Source: Enterocloster clostridioformis (GTDB lineage Bacteria > Bacillota > Clostridia > Lachnospirales > Lachnospiraceae). Taken from it: 64,000 bases of DNA. Shown here in pieces: positions 1 to 7,761 of the stretch (position 1 is the first letter of the stretch; each line of letters opens with the position of its first letter). Made by a program: the position numbers and the translations under genes. The stretch covers positions 2,790,001 to 2,854,000 of the forward strand of contig NZ_JAIWZC010000001.1 in assembly GCF_020297485.1 (NCBI RefSeq). Direction: 5' to 3'. The notes below the pieces were generated by a model. It had not been told where the DNA came from. It saw only the letters and a program-made list of their open reading frames with translations, and ran no database searches.

Positions 1-1200
1 GTCCTGCTCACTTATATCGGACTTCTCACCATGGGGAAACCTGCTTATGAGTCCGTCCATGAGTTTGATGACGACCCGGATTTTTACAAATACGCACTTG
101 GCATTGTCAGAAGCATCCCTTCTGAGGAGACGCTGCGCCAGCGGATGGATGACATTGGCTCATCCATGCGTTCTTATATCCTTGCGGAAAACATCAAGAT
201 GCTCAGGGATAATGGCATTGTACCGGGAAAACTCCCGAACGGTTATGTGCCTGTGGATATTGATGTCACGCCCTTTGATAATTCCAAGACCAAAAAGCAG
301 GGTGTCTCCAGAACTTATAAGGGATGTGACGGCTATTCGCCGATAATGGCATATATTGGAACGGAGGGCTATCTGGTCAACTGTGAACTCCGGGAAGGAA
401 AACAGCATTGCCAGAAGCATACCCCTGAGTTTTTACGGGAAACCATCCGTATGTGCAGGGAGATTACGGATGAACCGCTCCTGATCCGCCTTGATTCAGG
501 AAACGATGCCGCAGAGAATATCGGTATCCTGGTGGAAGCGGGCTGTTATTTCGTCATAAAACGCAACCTCCGCAGGGAAAGCAAAGAGGACTGGCTGCAG
601 ATGGCACAGGAATACAGCCAAGATATCGAAACTCCCCGTGAAGGGAAAACCGTCTATATCGGCAGCGACTGGAAACCGGTTTCCTATAAAACAGCGGATG
701 ATGCGGAAAAAACCATCACCGTCCGTGCCGGGTACGAGATCATAAACCGTACCATTGATAAATATGGCCAGTTCCTTCTGGAAGGCGACATTGAAGTCAA
801 TACCTGGTGGACAAACCTTGGAATGACGGACCGCGAAGTCATAGGACTCTGCCATGCCCACGGCGAATGTGAGCAGTTCCATAGCGAGATCAAGACCGAT
901 ATGGATATGGAGCGGCTGCCATCCGGCAAATTTGAGACCAATGAGCTGGTACTGGAACTGGCAATCCTGGCCTATAACATTCTGCGGATGATCGGACAGG
1001 AAAGCATCGGCAGGAAGGGCACAGAGACAAAACATAAAGTCAGGCGCAGAAGGCTGCGCACGGTGATTGGTAATATGATCATGATGGCAGGTCACGTTAC
1101 AGAGCATGCCCGGCAGTTGTTGTTAGGCCTTGGCCGAAGTAATACATGGCGGTATGCTTTTGCGCAGGTGTATACAGCATTTGCGGATTTCCGGTCATAA
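1..1200 (+). CDS. IS1380-family DDE transposase, 5' end cut off by window
   Basis: The frame is open from base 1, so the true start lies left of the window; an internal ATG sits at 31. The visible ~400 residues match the IS1380/ISEcp1-type DDE transposase family: an N-terminal region with PSEETLRQRMDD, acidic catalytic-type segments (DIDVTPFDNS, LIRLDSGND) and a C-terminal region with FHSEIKTDMDMERLPSG and NELVLELAILAYN. It would cut and paste its own element in the cytoplasm. The stop at 1198-1200 is followed by the remains of the element's 3' end, which the IS256-family element interrupts at 1260. The reading frame shows no decay. Confidence 0.88.
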   Translation, partial: VLLTYIGLLTMGKPAYESVHEFDDDPDFYKYALGIVRSIPSEETLRQRMDDIGSSMRSYILAENIKMLRDNGIVPGKLPNGYVPVDIDVTPFDNSKTKKQGVSRTYKGCDGYSPIMAYIGTEGYLVNCELREGKQHCQKHTPEFLRETIRMCREITDEPLLIRLDSGNDAAENIGILVEAGCYFVIKRNLRRESKEDWLQMAQEYSQDIETPREGKTVYIGSDWKPVSYKTADDAEKTITVRAGYEIINRTIDKYGQFLLEGDIEVNTWWTNLGMTDREVIGLCHAHGECEQFHSEIKTDMDMERLPSGKFETNELVLELAILAYNILRMIGQESIGRKGTETKHKVRRRRLRTVIGNMIMMAGHVTEHARQLLLGLGRSNTWRYAFAQVYTAFADFRS

Positions 1201-1251
1201 ATGTCATCCTGCCAGGTAGCCTTTGAGAAACCAAGGGGAAAGCATGCCCTT

Positions 1252-1259
1252 TTGAAAGG
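1252..1259. repeat. Target site duplication (left copy) of IS256-family element
   Basis: TTGAAAGG at 1252-1259 is repeated exactly at 3300-3307, directly outside the two ends of the IS256-family element. Eight bases is the usual duplication length for this family, so this looks like a real transposition with both ends intact. Confidence 0.93.
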
Positions 1260-1312
1260 GAGAGTATGAAAAAAAGTCTGTAAATTGAGATCTTCTATGA
1301 TAAGTTAATGAG

Positions 1313-1345
1313 AAAGGTAGGTGGATGTCGTGACCACCTACCTTT
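1313..1345. repeat. Perfect 12-bp inverted repeat inside the IS256-family element
   Basis: AAAGGTAGGTGG (1313-1324) and its exact complement (1334-1345) are separated by 9 bases. The hairpin lies just inside the left end of the element, before the small gene at 1440. There is no strong T tract after it. It could block read-through transcription from outside, as hairpins at IS ends often do, or it could regulate the passenger gene. Confidence 0.7.
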
Positions 1346-1439
1346 ACTATACGGATGCTTTTGGATTCTGTCAAGATGTATTGGAAAATCCCATCAAATT
1401 ATGGTACACTTCTTACAGGAAAACATCAGGAGGTGTGCC

Positions 1440-1715
1440 ATGAAGCTAAAAACAGACGATCCCTTTGTACCTGAAGATATCAGGGCAAAGATCAATGGAC
1501 TGCAGTCCCTGCTGGATCATGCAGCCGACTTATACAGTGATATCTATAGCTGGTATGACAGTGAACTGAAATCCTATGACCCGAAAGCCACCGCAGACGA
1601 TGAACTGTTTGACCCTGGCACAGGGACTGTTGTGGAGGGGATCGATTACCTGTCTATCATGGAATCCCTGTCAGAGCTGCAGACAGCCAACGAATGTAAA
1701 ATGCAGAGGGATTAA
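1440..1715 (+). CDS. Small hypothetical protein, passenger of IS256-family element
   Basis: A 91-residue acidic protein beginning MKLKTDDPFVPEDIRAKING. The start at 1440 is chosen because AGGAGG lies about 8 bases upstream; the open frame continues further upstream without a ribosome binding site. The N-terminal half looks helical, and the C-terminal half is rich in Asp, Glu and Ser. There is no signal peptide, membrane segment or recognised motif. It converges with the ribbon-helix-helix-like gene, the two stops overlapping by 4 bases. Both lie inside the transposon ends, so they should move with it. Function unknown. Confidence 0.6.
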   Translation: MKLKTDDPFVPEDIRAKINGLQSLLDHAADLYSDIYSWYDSELKSYDPKATADDELFDPGTGTVVEGIDYLSIMESLSELQTANECKMQRD

Positions 1716-1924
1716 CCTTGTGTCCCATCGGCCTGGCCTCTGGCGATGTCTTCCCGTATCAGGGCCTTGATGGCCCCTTGGACGGAAGTGTCCCTGCCAT
1801 ATTTGTGCTGTCTGACCCAGGCCAGGATATCTGCATCTGTCTTCATATTCAGTTTTAACTTCACCTGTACAGTATTATAGCTGTCGTACCTGTCCTGAGC
1901 ATCGTATTTTGAAAATCCATACAT
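1712..1924 (-). CDS. Small ribbon-helix-helix-like protein, passenger of IS256-family element
   Basis: A 70-residue protein whose middle reads TVQVKLKLNMKTDADILAWV followed by GAIKALIREDI. A short beta strand, then a helix, a turn and a second helix ending in IKxLIRxDI is a pattern I recognise from small ribbon-helix-helix-like proteins common in Lachnospiraceae mobile elements. AAAGGAG lies 7 bases before the ATG at 1924. It may bind DNA, perhaps the ends of the element, but no target is evident. The gene sits between the transposase stop and the convergent 91-residue gene. Confidence 0.65.
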   Translation of the reverse strand: MYGFSKYDAQDRYDSYNTVQVKLKLNMKTDADILAWVRQHKYGRDTSVQGAIKALIREDIARGQADGTQG

Positions 1925-1969
1925 GGAAAGCTCCTTTCCGGATAGGTGTACACCTATGCCTGTGCGCTC

Positions 1970-3214
1970 TTATTCCGGCAGTCTGCCTTCGTACATAATG
2001 GACAGTTCCCCATAGACCTGCCCCCAGTTGCGGATGGGCATGGTCCACTTCTTCGTCGCCTCGAACGTGGCCAGGTACAGAGCCTTTAAGAGCGCCGTGC
2101 TGCCCGGGAACACGCTCCGCTGGCGGTTGAGCTTCCGGTAGGTAGAGTTGAGGCTCTCGATCGCGTTGGTAGTATAGATCACCTTCCTGACCTCCATGGA
2201 AAACTTGAAGATGGGGGATACCACATCCCAGTTGTCATGCCAGCGTTTCATTGAGTTGGGGTACTTTGGCGTCCACTTTTCCGTCACCTTCTCCAGCGCC
2301 TCCAGCGCCTTTTCCTCGTTTGCGGCATGGTAGATGGTTTTCAGGTCCGTGGCAAATGCTTTCCGGTCCTTGTCGGAGACGTATTTCAGCGTGTTCCGTA
2401 CCATATGTACGATGCAGCGCTGCTGCTCCGTCTTCGGGAATGCCGCCGTTATGGCTTCCTTAATGCCCGTGAGCCCGTCCGAGCAGAGAATGAGGATATC
2501 CTTCACACCGCGGTTCTTCAACTCGTTCAGAACGCAGAGCCAGTACTTGGAGCTTTCATTCTCCCCGATCTGTATGCTCAGGACTTCCTTTTTACCTTCC
2601 AGCGTAAGGCCGAGGATGACATAGGCGGCAAGCTTGCGGATTACCCCGTCCTCCCGCACGGAATAATGGATTGCGTCGATGTAGACCACGGGATAGACTT
2701 CCTCCAGCGGGCGGTTCTGCCAGTCTTCAATCTGCGGCAGTATCTTGTCCGTCACGTCCGAGATGAACCCTTCCGAAGCCTCAAAACCATAAATGTCCAT
2801 CAAGGTATCCGAGATTTGGCGGGTTGTCATGCCTTTTGCATACATGGATATGATCTTCTGGTCAATGCCGGAAATGTCCTTCTGGCGCTTTCTTACCACC
2901 TGGGGTTCAAACGTGGACTTCCTGTCCTGGGGCACCTGGATGTCCATGCTCCCGAAGCTGCTGTTGATCCGCTTGGGCTTGTAGCCATTGCGGTAATCAT
3001 CCGAATCCGACCGTTCTGACCTCCCATAGCCGAGATGCTCATCCATCTCCGCTTCCATCATCTCCTTCAGGGTGCTCCCCAGCAGGTCTTTGAGGGCTTC
3101 CTGGATATCCTCCGCAGTCTGGATGTCATACTCTTCCAGGAGCTGATGGACGATGTTCCTTTTCCCCTCCGTCATGACTACTTTGTGTACGGGCTGTTTT
3201 TCTCTTCTTGCCAT
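1970..3214 (-). CDS. IS256-family transposase
   Basis: A 414-residue transposase of normal family length. Recognisable blocks are an N-terminal LLGSTLKEMMEAEMDEHLGY, the first catalytic Asp in VVYIDAIHYSVR, the second in LCSDGLTGIKEA, QQRCIVHMVRNT, and the catalytic Glu in YTTNAIESLNSTYRKLNRQR. The start at 3214 (MARREKQ) is preferred over an ATG 36 bases upstream because AAGGAGG lies 9 bases before it. All DDE residues are present with no frameshift, so the enzyme is probably active. Intact ends and target duplication agree with a recent insertion. Confidence 0.95.
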   Translation of the reverse strand: MARREKQPVHKVVMTEGKRNIVHQLLEEYDIQTAEDIQEALKDLLGSTLKEMMEAEMDEHLGYGRSERSDSDDYRNGYKPKRINSSFGSMDIQVPQDRKSTFEPQVVRKRQKDISGIDQKIISMYAKGMTTRQISDTLMDIYGFEASEGFISDVTDKILPQIEDWQNRPLEEVYPVVYIDAIHYSVREDGVIRKLAAYVILGLTLEGKKEVLSIQIGENESSKYWLCVLNELKNRGVKDILILCSDGLTGIKEAITAAFPKTEQQRCIVHMVRNTLKYVSDKDRKAFATDLKTIYHAANEEKALEALEKVTEKWTPKYPNSMKRWHDNWDVVSPIFKFSMEVRKVIYTTNAIESLNSTYRKLNRQRSVFPGSTALLKALYLATFEATKKWTMPIRNWGQVYGELSIMYEGRLPE

Positions 3215-3299
3215 AATAATAGGCCTCCTTATGATAATAGATTTTATCATAGAAGACCTAATGCTTAATAGCTATTTACAGAAAAACTTTCATACTCTC

Positions 3300-3307
3300 T
3301 TGAAAGG
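3300..3307. repeat. Target site duplication (right copy) of IS256-family element
   Basis: An exact copy of TTGAAAGG at 1252-1259, directly after the right terminal inverted repeat. It marks the outer edge of the inserted element and resumes the interrupted IS1380-type sequence. Confidence 0.93.
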
Positions 3308-3444
3308 ATTTCTAGTGTTCCTAACCGTCATTTGGAACCAAAATCAATCCAGATACATTAAAATACTGTCTTTGAAGAACTATTTATCAAGAATAAGCCA
3401 ATCCGATTTGGGATTAGCATCATAAAACAACCAGTTTCACGGAT

Positions 3445-5475
3445 TCAGGTATTACACAGTATTACTGCACCAGTCGCAATACCAGTCAATGCATCAACCT
3501 TTTCTCTTCCATCAGTGTCACCCACTTGTTTTTGTAACTCTGCTGCTACCATTTCTTTATCGTATTTCAGTCTTTCTAACATTGGCTTATGCCTAAACTC
3601 AAAGTTTCTAAATATATCATCCCAAGTAAACGCATACACCTCATATTTTTCTGATTTGGATACCAATCCAATTTTTCCTTTATCCTCGAATACTTTGTAT
3701 TGACTTTTAATGTATTCATCAATTTCCTTGCAGACAGCTATAAATTTCCATTTACGAAATTCACTATTAAATTGTGGCTGTCTTCTTACAAAATCCATAT
3801 AATCTTCTATCTGCCTCAAAACTTTCTTCGTCAATGGTACTTTAGGTGCTTTTAGTTCTACTACGATGTTTTCGTCTAGTACCGTTTCAAACGTGTTTTC
3901 AACCGTTCGTGTATTACACATAAAAATATCCATACGACGCTCATTCTCAATGTCTGGTTCTAATGAGGCCTTAATATTTTCCTCACCATACAAAATATTT
4001 GTATATTGCTGCAATGCCTTTTGCATTCTTTGATCAGCACTGGCCAAATTATATTGCTCTCCAAATAGCCAAAACTGTCTCTCCACTATTTTTTGTATAT
4101 GGTCACGCTCATTTGCAAACTGTGTTAAATCATATACAATACTTTTTAATAATTCTATCACTTTATAACGTTCTTCAATGAATTTAATTGTTTCAATAAT
4201 ATTTTCCAAAGAAGTTTTTTTCAATATCTGTGAAAAATCATGTCTTTGTTGTGGAGATAGTTCTACCAACTGTTCAATTATCCCCAATACATTTTCCCGT
4301 TCTTCAGAACTCAACAATAAATTAAGAAAAGCTAGTAGTGACTTCTCCTGAACCGGTTTTAATTTATAAAATATTTGCGGTTCTAATTTATATATCTCAG
4401 TCGTAACTTTTTTTAAATCTTTTTTTCGCATTTGCCCGTAGATATCATCAGTAAATTGAGGAAATGTCTTTTTAACATTTAACATTTTCTCTACTTCGGC
4501 ATCTGCTTTTTCGGTTAAATACACTCCTATCGTTTTTTCTATAAAATTCTGAATAGACCTTCGTAATGCTTTTAATATCTTCTTTTCTTCTTGGGAATCA
4601 AATAGGCCTATTTGATCATCATCTTGATTCGTTGTAACGTCTTCCTTATCATCAAAAAATTCTGATTTTACAAATACACTATGGTTAAAATCAATAGTAT
4701 TCCGATTAAAAGTTGTTGTTTCCCTACCTTTTAGCGCATCTGCACTATCGAAGTAATAGCAGCAAAATTTTTCTTTTATAGCTTCTTGCCAAACAACCAA
4801 ATTTATTTCAAAACGATAACCTTCTATCGTAACTAAAGATTTACTACTTAAATCAGTATTTATATATTTTTTGTAATCAATTTCTTTATCATTAACTACT
4901 ATGCTAACATTCTTATTTTTAAATAAGTATAAAAACCACGCAAACTCTTTCAACAAGAAAGGCTCAAGCACTTCAAAACTCATGTTCTCTACAGTCAATG
5001 ATGTAATATTATTAAATTTTACTTTCGTTCCACATATTTCATTTTTAACTATTTGAGGATCGGTACAATCAACAACTTCTTTTTTGTTATTGGACATCTG
5101 TATACTATATTCTTTGTAACTCGCTCCATCTTTATAAATAGTAGACCATTCTACATTATTAGCAAATGCTGTAAATGAAAAACGCCCTTTACCTTTATTG
5201 GCTTTTGCCTTCATTTTCAATGATAACAAGTTTTTCTTAGAAGCCAAAAATGCACCAAATGTTTCAGATAAATCATCATAATTAATTCCATCGCCATTAT
5301 CTTTTATAATTAGCTCATCAATGCCAAAAGCAACATTAGGACTATATCTTACACTCACTGTTGTCGCATGTGCCTCAAATCCATTCCATATATATTCACA
5401 GATAGCTTCCTTATAATCATTTGTTATTCCAGAAGTTTCAATACTCTGATTTTTTACACTTAAAGGAATAATCAT
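3445..5475 (-). CDS. GHKL ATPase fused to a PD-(D/E)XK-like (Shedu-type) nuclease domain; candidate defence protein
   Basis: A 676-residue protein. Residues 1-200 form a GHKL ATPase: N box with Glu27 and Asn31, DNGDGI at 59-64, and a KGKGRFS lid at 94-100. Residues 300-480 look helical, with FWLFGEQYNLA at 468-478. Residues 505-625 carry Arg513-Arg-Met-Asp516, then Val-Val-Glu540-Leu-Lys542 and Gln555, the order of a PD-(D/E)XK nuclease like DUF4263/Shedu proteins. GAGGAG precedes the ATG. The gene is much richer in A+T than its neighbours, suggesting transfer. The ATPase-nuclease architecture suggests anti-phage or anti-plasmid defence; this is inference. The last codons abut the inferred IS1380 end, so the C-terminus may be altered. 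Confidence 0.75.
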   Translation of the reverse strand: MIIPLSVKNQSIETSGITNDYKEAICEYIWNGFEAHATTVSVRYSPNVAFGIDELIIKDNGDGINYDDLSETFGAFLASKKNLLSLKMKAKANKGKGRFSFTAFANNVEWSTIYKDGASYKEYSIQMSNNKKEVVDCTDPQIVKNEICGTKVKFNNITSLTVENMSFEVLEPFLLKEFAWFLYLFKNKNVSIVVNDKEIDYKKYINTDLSSKSLVTIEGYRFEINLVVWQEAIKEKFCCYYFDSADALKGRETTTFNRNTIDFNHSVFVKSEFFDDKEDVTTNQDDDQIGLFDSQEEKKILKALRRSIQNFIEKTIGVYLTEKADAEVEKMLNVKKTFPQFTDDIYGQMRKKDLKKVTTEIYKLEPQIFYKLKPVQEKSLLAFLNLLLSSEERENVLGIIEQLVELSPQQRHDFSQILKKTSLENIIETIKFIEERYKVIELLKSIVYDLTQFANERDHIQKIVERQFWLFGEQYNLASADQRMQKALQQYTNILYGEENIKASLEPDIENERRMDIFMCNTRTVENTFETVLDENIVVELKAPKVPLTKKVLRQIEDYMDFVRRQPQFNSEFRKWKFIAVCKEIDEYIKSQYKVFEDKGKIGLVSKSEKYEVYAFTWDDIFRNFEFRHKPMLERLKYDKEMVAAELQKQVGDTDGREKVDALTGIATGAVILCNT

Positions 5476-5583
5476 AACGCTCTATCTCCTCTCATTCTGA
5501 CTTATTTTCATCATATCACATTCATATTCCTTTTTCTATCTAAAATCAAATAGATAATGTGCTTTCAAATGACTTTATAATCG

Positions 5584-5665
5584 TTTTGCCGCAGAGTATA
5601 TCTTTTGCCAGATAGTATCCACTTTTGCCAAATAGTATGGGTTTTGCCGGATTGTATCTTTTGCC
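5584..5665. repeat. Five tandem degenerate ~19-bp direct repeats (TTTTGCC units)
   Basis: TTTTGCC starts at 5584, 5603, 5623, 5642 and 5659, spacings of 19, 20, 19 and 17 bases. Between copies a loosely conserved block resembles ATAGTAT. On the minus strand the unit reads GGCAAAA followed by ATACTAT-like bases. The array lies between the ATPase gene promoter and the recombinase stop, just outside the inferred left end of the mobilizable element. An open frame across it (5565-5798) starts with TTG without a ribosome site and is probably not a gene. Iteron-like protein binding is possible. Confidence 0.8.
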
Positions 5666-5794
5666 CGACAAAACCCTCATTTTCAAACTCTCTGGCATTA
5701 TCCCCGTCCCCACTTCCGGGGAAACTTATCCATCTCACCATCCACAAAAACACAACTCCATTTCCCGCTAAAAATCCCGCAAACCCGCCTAGAA

Positions 5795-7474
5795 TCAAGG
5801 TTTCCGCACGAGCAACGTGACGGTCTCAACTTGCTGTTCATTGTCCAAACTGATATTCATATCTTCCTCTATGATAGGCAGCCGAAACTTGATGGATTTC
5901 AGCCACTGTCCATTGGGCTGACGCTCCGGGTAAATCTGAATTTCAGAGATCAGTTCCTCAATCAGCTGCCGTTTCTCTCTGTCGTTCATCTTTCCATAGA
6001 GCTGATCGAAGTAAATCAAAACCTTGTAGATATTATCGCCGGTCAGCTTTTCTGCTTCAATAGCCTGTTTCTTGGCTCTGGCTGCAATCAGCAGGGATTC
6101 CAATTCTTCAATCTTATCATACATCCCATAGAGCCGATCATCAAGGTCAGATTTCCGTCTGCGGTAATGCCGGTCGTCTGGGTCAAGAGAGTCGGTTTCT
6201 TCAATTAGCTTGGATTTGGTGGAATAAGCCTGACGAAGCTGCTTTTCATAGTTGCTGATTTCCTGCTCAATCGCCGTGGTATCGACTTTCATGTTGATCT
6301 TTTCCTGCATCATCGCTGCAAATCTGGGATTGCTGACCAGCTTGCAGATTACCTCCGCCACAGCATCGTCCAGCAGCTCTTTCCGAATTTGCTTCTTGTA
6401 ATCGCATTTATGCCCACGGGTCATAGAGCGATGTTTGCAGCCATAGTAGTAGAAATCCTTGTATTTGCTGCCGTCCGCTTTCCGTTTTACGCACTTATTG
6501 CCGTACATTCCAACACCACATACGGGACATTTTACAATGCCGGACAACAGGTGCGTACATTCGTTTTTCCCTTTGTTGACGTGTTCATACCGTTTGGCTT
6601 GAGCAGCCAACTTGACCTGTGCTGCCTGCCATACATCTTCCGGGATAATGGCCTCATGCAGACCATCCACCAACAAGAAGTTTTCCTGTTCCACCAAACG
6701 GTACTCATTTCTGGTTCCATGCACCTTTTCAGTTTTTCGTCTGCCATAAGCAATCTTGCCGCAGTAAACCGGATTTTTTAGAATCATGCGAATCAGACGG
6801 GCATCAAAAAGAGGATTTTTCCCGTTCTGCCGCTGGACTTTGCTGATCCCGTGATTTTCAAGATATTTTGCGATCCCATTTGCGCCGGAATCGGTTGTAA
6901 CATACTGCTCATAGATGGTGCGAATCGCCGGAGCTTCCTCCTCGTTGATTTTCAGCTTGCCATCCACCAGTTTATAGCCGTAGGGGGCAAAGCCGCCGTT
7001 CCACTTGCCCTCTCTGGCCTTTTGGATACGACCTTCCATGGTTTGGACACGGATGTTTTCACGCTCAATTTCCGCCACTGCCGATAGGACGGAAATCATC
7101 AGCTTTCCCGCATCTTTAGAGGAATCAATGCCATCCTCCACGCAAATCAGGTTGACGCCAAAATCCTGCATGACCTGTAAGGTGGAAAGGACATCCGCCG
7201 CATTTCTACCAAAACGGGACAGCTTGAATACCAGAACAAAGGAAACGCCGTCCTTGCCGGTTTTGATGTCCTCCATCATCTGGTTAAATTGCGTACGGCC
7301 TTCAATCGATTTACCGGATTTTCCAGCATCCTCATATTCGTGAGCAATCTCATAATCATTGAATTCTGCAAAGGCTTTCATGCGGGATTTCTGGGCATCC
7401 AGCGAGTAGCCGTCAATCTGCATGGCGGTAGACACTCGTGTATAGGTATAAACTTTTATCTTTTCTTTTACCAT
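5795..7474 (-). CDS. Large serine recombinase of the mobilizable element
   Basis: A 559-residue large serine recombinase. The N-terminal resolvase domain has the nucleophile Ser15 in YTRVSTAMQ and the FKLSRFGRNA segment. A recombinase domain with KARNGK-type residues (AREGKWNGGFAPYGY) follows, then a zinc ribbon with CPVC and a later pair of Cys residues, then a coiled coil. GAGGAAGG precedes the ATG. It should excise and integrate the element as a circle. The final residues, VETVTLLVRKP, match the VETVVLL of RlmD at the other end of the element, suggesting that the last seven codons come from the disrupted rlmD gene (see findings). Confidence 0.93.
   Translation of the reverse strand: MVKEKIKVYTYTRVSTAMQIDGYSLDAQKSRMKAFAEFNDYEIAHEYEDAGKSGKSIEGRTQFNQMMEDIKTGKDGVSFVLVFKLSRFGRNAADVLSTLQVMQDFGVNLICVEDGIDSSKDAGKLMISVLSAVAEIERENIRVQTMEGRIQKAREGKWNGGFAPYGYKLVDGKLKINEEEAPAIRTIYEQYVTTDSGANGIAKYLENHGISKVQRQNGKNPLFDARLIRMILKNPVYCGKIAYGRRKTEKVHGTRNEYRLVEQENFLLVDGLHEAIIPEDVWQAAQVKLAAQAKRYEHVNKGKNECTHLLSGIVKCPVCGVGMYGNKCVKRKADGSKYKDFYYYGCKHRSMTRGHKCDYKKQIRKELLDDAVAEVICKLVSNPRFAAMMQEKINMKVDTTAIEQEISNYEKQLRQAYSTKSKLIEETDSLDPDDRHYRRRKSDLDDRLYGMYDKIEELESLLIAARAKKQAIEAEKLTGDNIYKVLIYFDQLYGKMNDREKRQLIEELISEIQIYPERQPNGQWLKSIKFRLPIIEEDMNISLDNEQQVETVTLLVRKP
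5823..5827. other. Inferred left attachment junction (attL) of the mobilizable element
   Basis: The complement here reads GTTGAGACCGT inside the recombinase gene; the complement at 21667-21671 reads GTGGAGACAGT inside rlmD. The shared GAGAC block codes for Glu-Thr in both genes. Strand exchange here would swap gene ends. The exact crossover dinucleotide cannot be fixed from one integrated copy. Confidence 0.6.
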
Positions 7475-7578
7475 GGTCCTTCCTCGCTTATACTGCTCAA
7501 CAGTTCCTTATGTATTTCCAAGGGAAGCATTTCTTCCCTTGAAAAATATGTTTGGACACTTATCTCACGATTATTGTA

Positions 7579-7761
7579 TCATGCTGCTTTTGGCGTTTCA
7601 ATATTTTCTTTGTAAACATTTTTACCTGTGTTGTGGTTTGAGATTTTATTCTCGGGGAACACCGGATCAGGCAAAGAATCTAAGTCCAGCTCCCCGGCAT
7701 ATTTTTCAATCATATTTGCCAGTAAAACGGCGAAGCCGTTCCACTCATCTATCATAGGCAT
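7579..7761 (-). CDS. Small hypothetical protein of the mobilizable element
   Basis: A 60-residue protein starting MPMIDEWNGFAVLLANMIEKYAGELDLD. GGAGG lies 8 bases before the ATG, and the first 17 bases overlap the end of the relaxase gene, so the two are probably translationally coupled. The N-terminal half is predicted helical; the C-terminal half is polar with Lys and Asn. No catalytic motif or membrane segment is seen. Position between relaxase and recombinase suggests an accessory role in mobilization or excision, but nothing in the sequence shows it. Confidence 0.65.
   Translation of the reverse strand: MPMIDEWNGFAVLLANMIEKYAGELDLDSLPDPVFPENKISNHNTGKNVYKENIETPKAA

Larger units (their letters stand above)
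1260..3299 (-). mobile_element. IS256-family insertion sequence, 2040 bp, with two passenger genes
   Basis: The ends are inverted repeats. The left end begins GAGAGTATGAAA at 1260, and the right end at 3299 reads the same 12 bases on the complement. About 21 of the first 26 positions match, including a shared TCTGTAAAT block. The element is flanked by the 8-bp duplication TTGAAAGG. Its transposase is on the minus strand. IS256 elements are usually about 1.3-1.5 kb; this one has some 700 extra bases at its left end, carrying two small convergent genes and a 12-bp hairpin. It has inserted just downstream of the IS1380 transposase gene. Confidence 0.92.
1..3449 (+). mobile_element. IS1380-family element, partial, interrupted by an IS256-family element
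   Basis: The left end lies outside the window. If the inner element (1260-3299) and one copy of its target duplication are removed, the sequence after the transposase runs to a candidate right end at about 3438-3449. There the complement reads CCTGAATCCGTG, which resembles from memory the CCT..ATTC..CGT ends of ISEcp1-type members. The inferred right end includes the stop codon of the neighbouring ATPase gene (3445-3447). The boundary is an inference because the left inverted repeat is not visible. Confidence 0.5.

Noticed and set aside
5584..5665. CRISPR array
   Set aside because: The units are only ~19 bp apart with no unique spacers of 30 bases or more, and there are no cas genes; it is a tandem repeat.
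5565..5798. A 77-codon minus-strand frame over the 19-bp repeats
   Set aside because: It starts with TTG inside the recombinase stop without a ribosome site, and its second half is the repeat array in translation.
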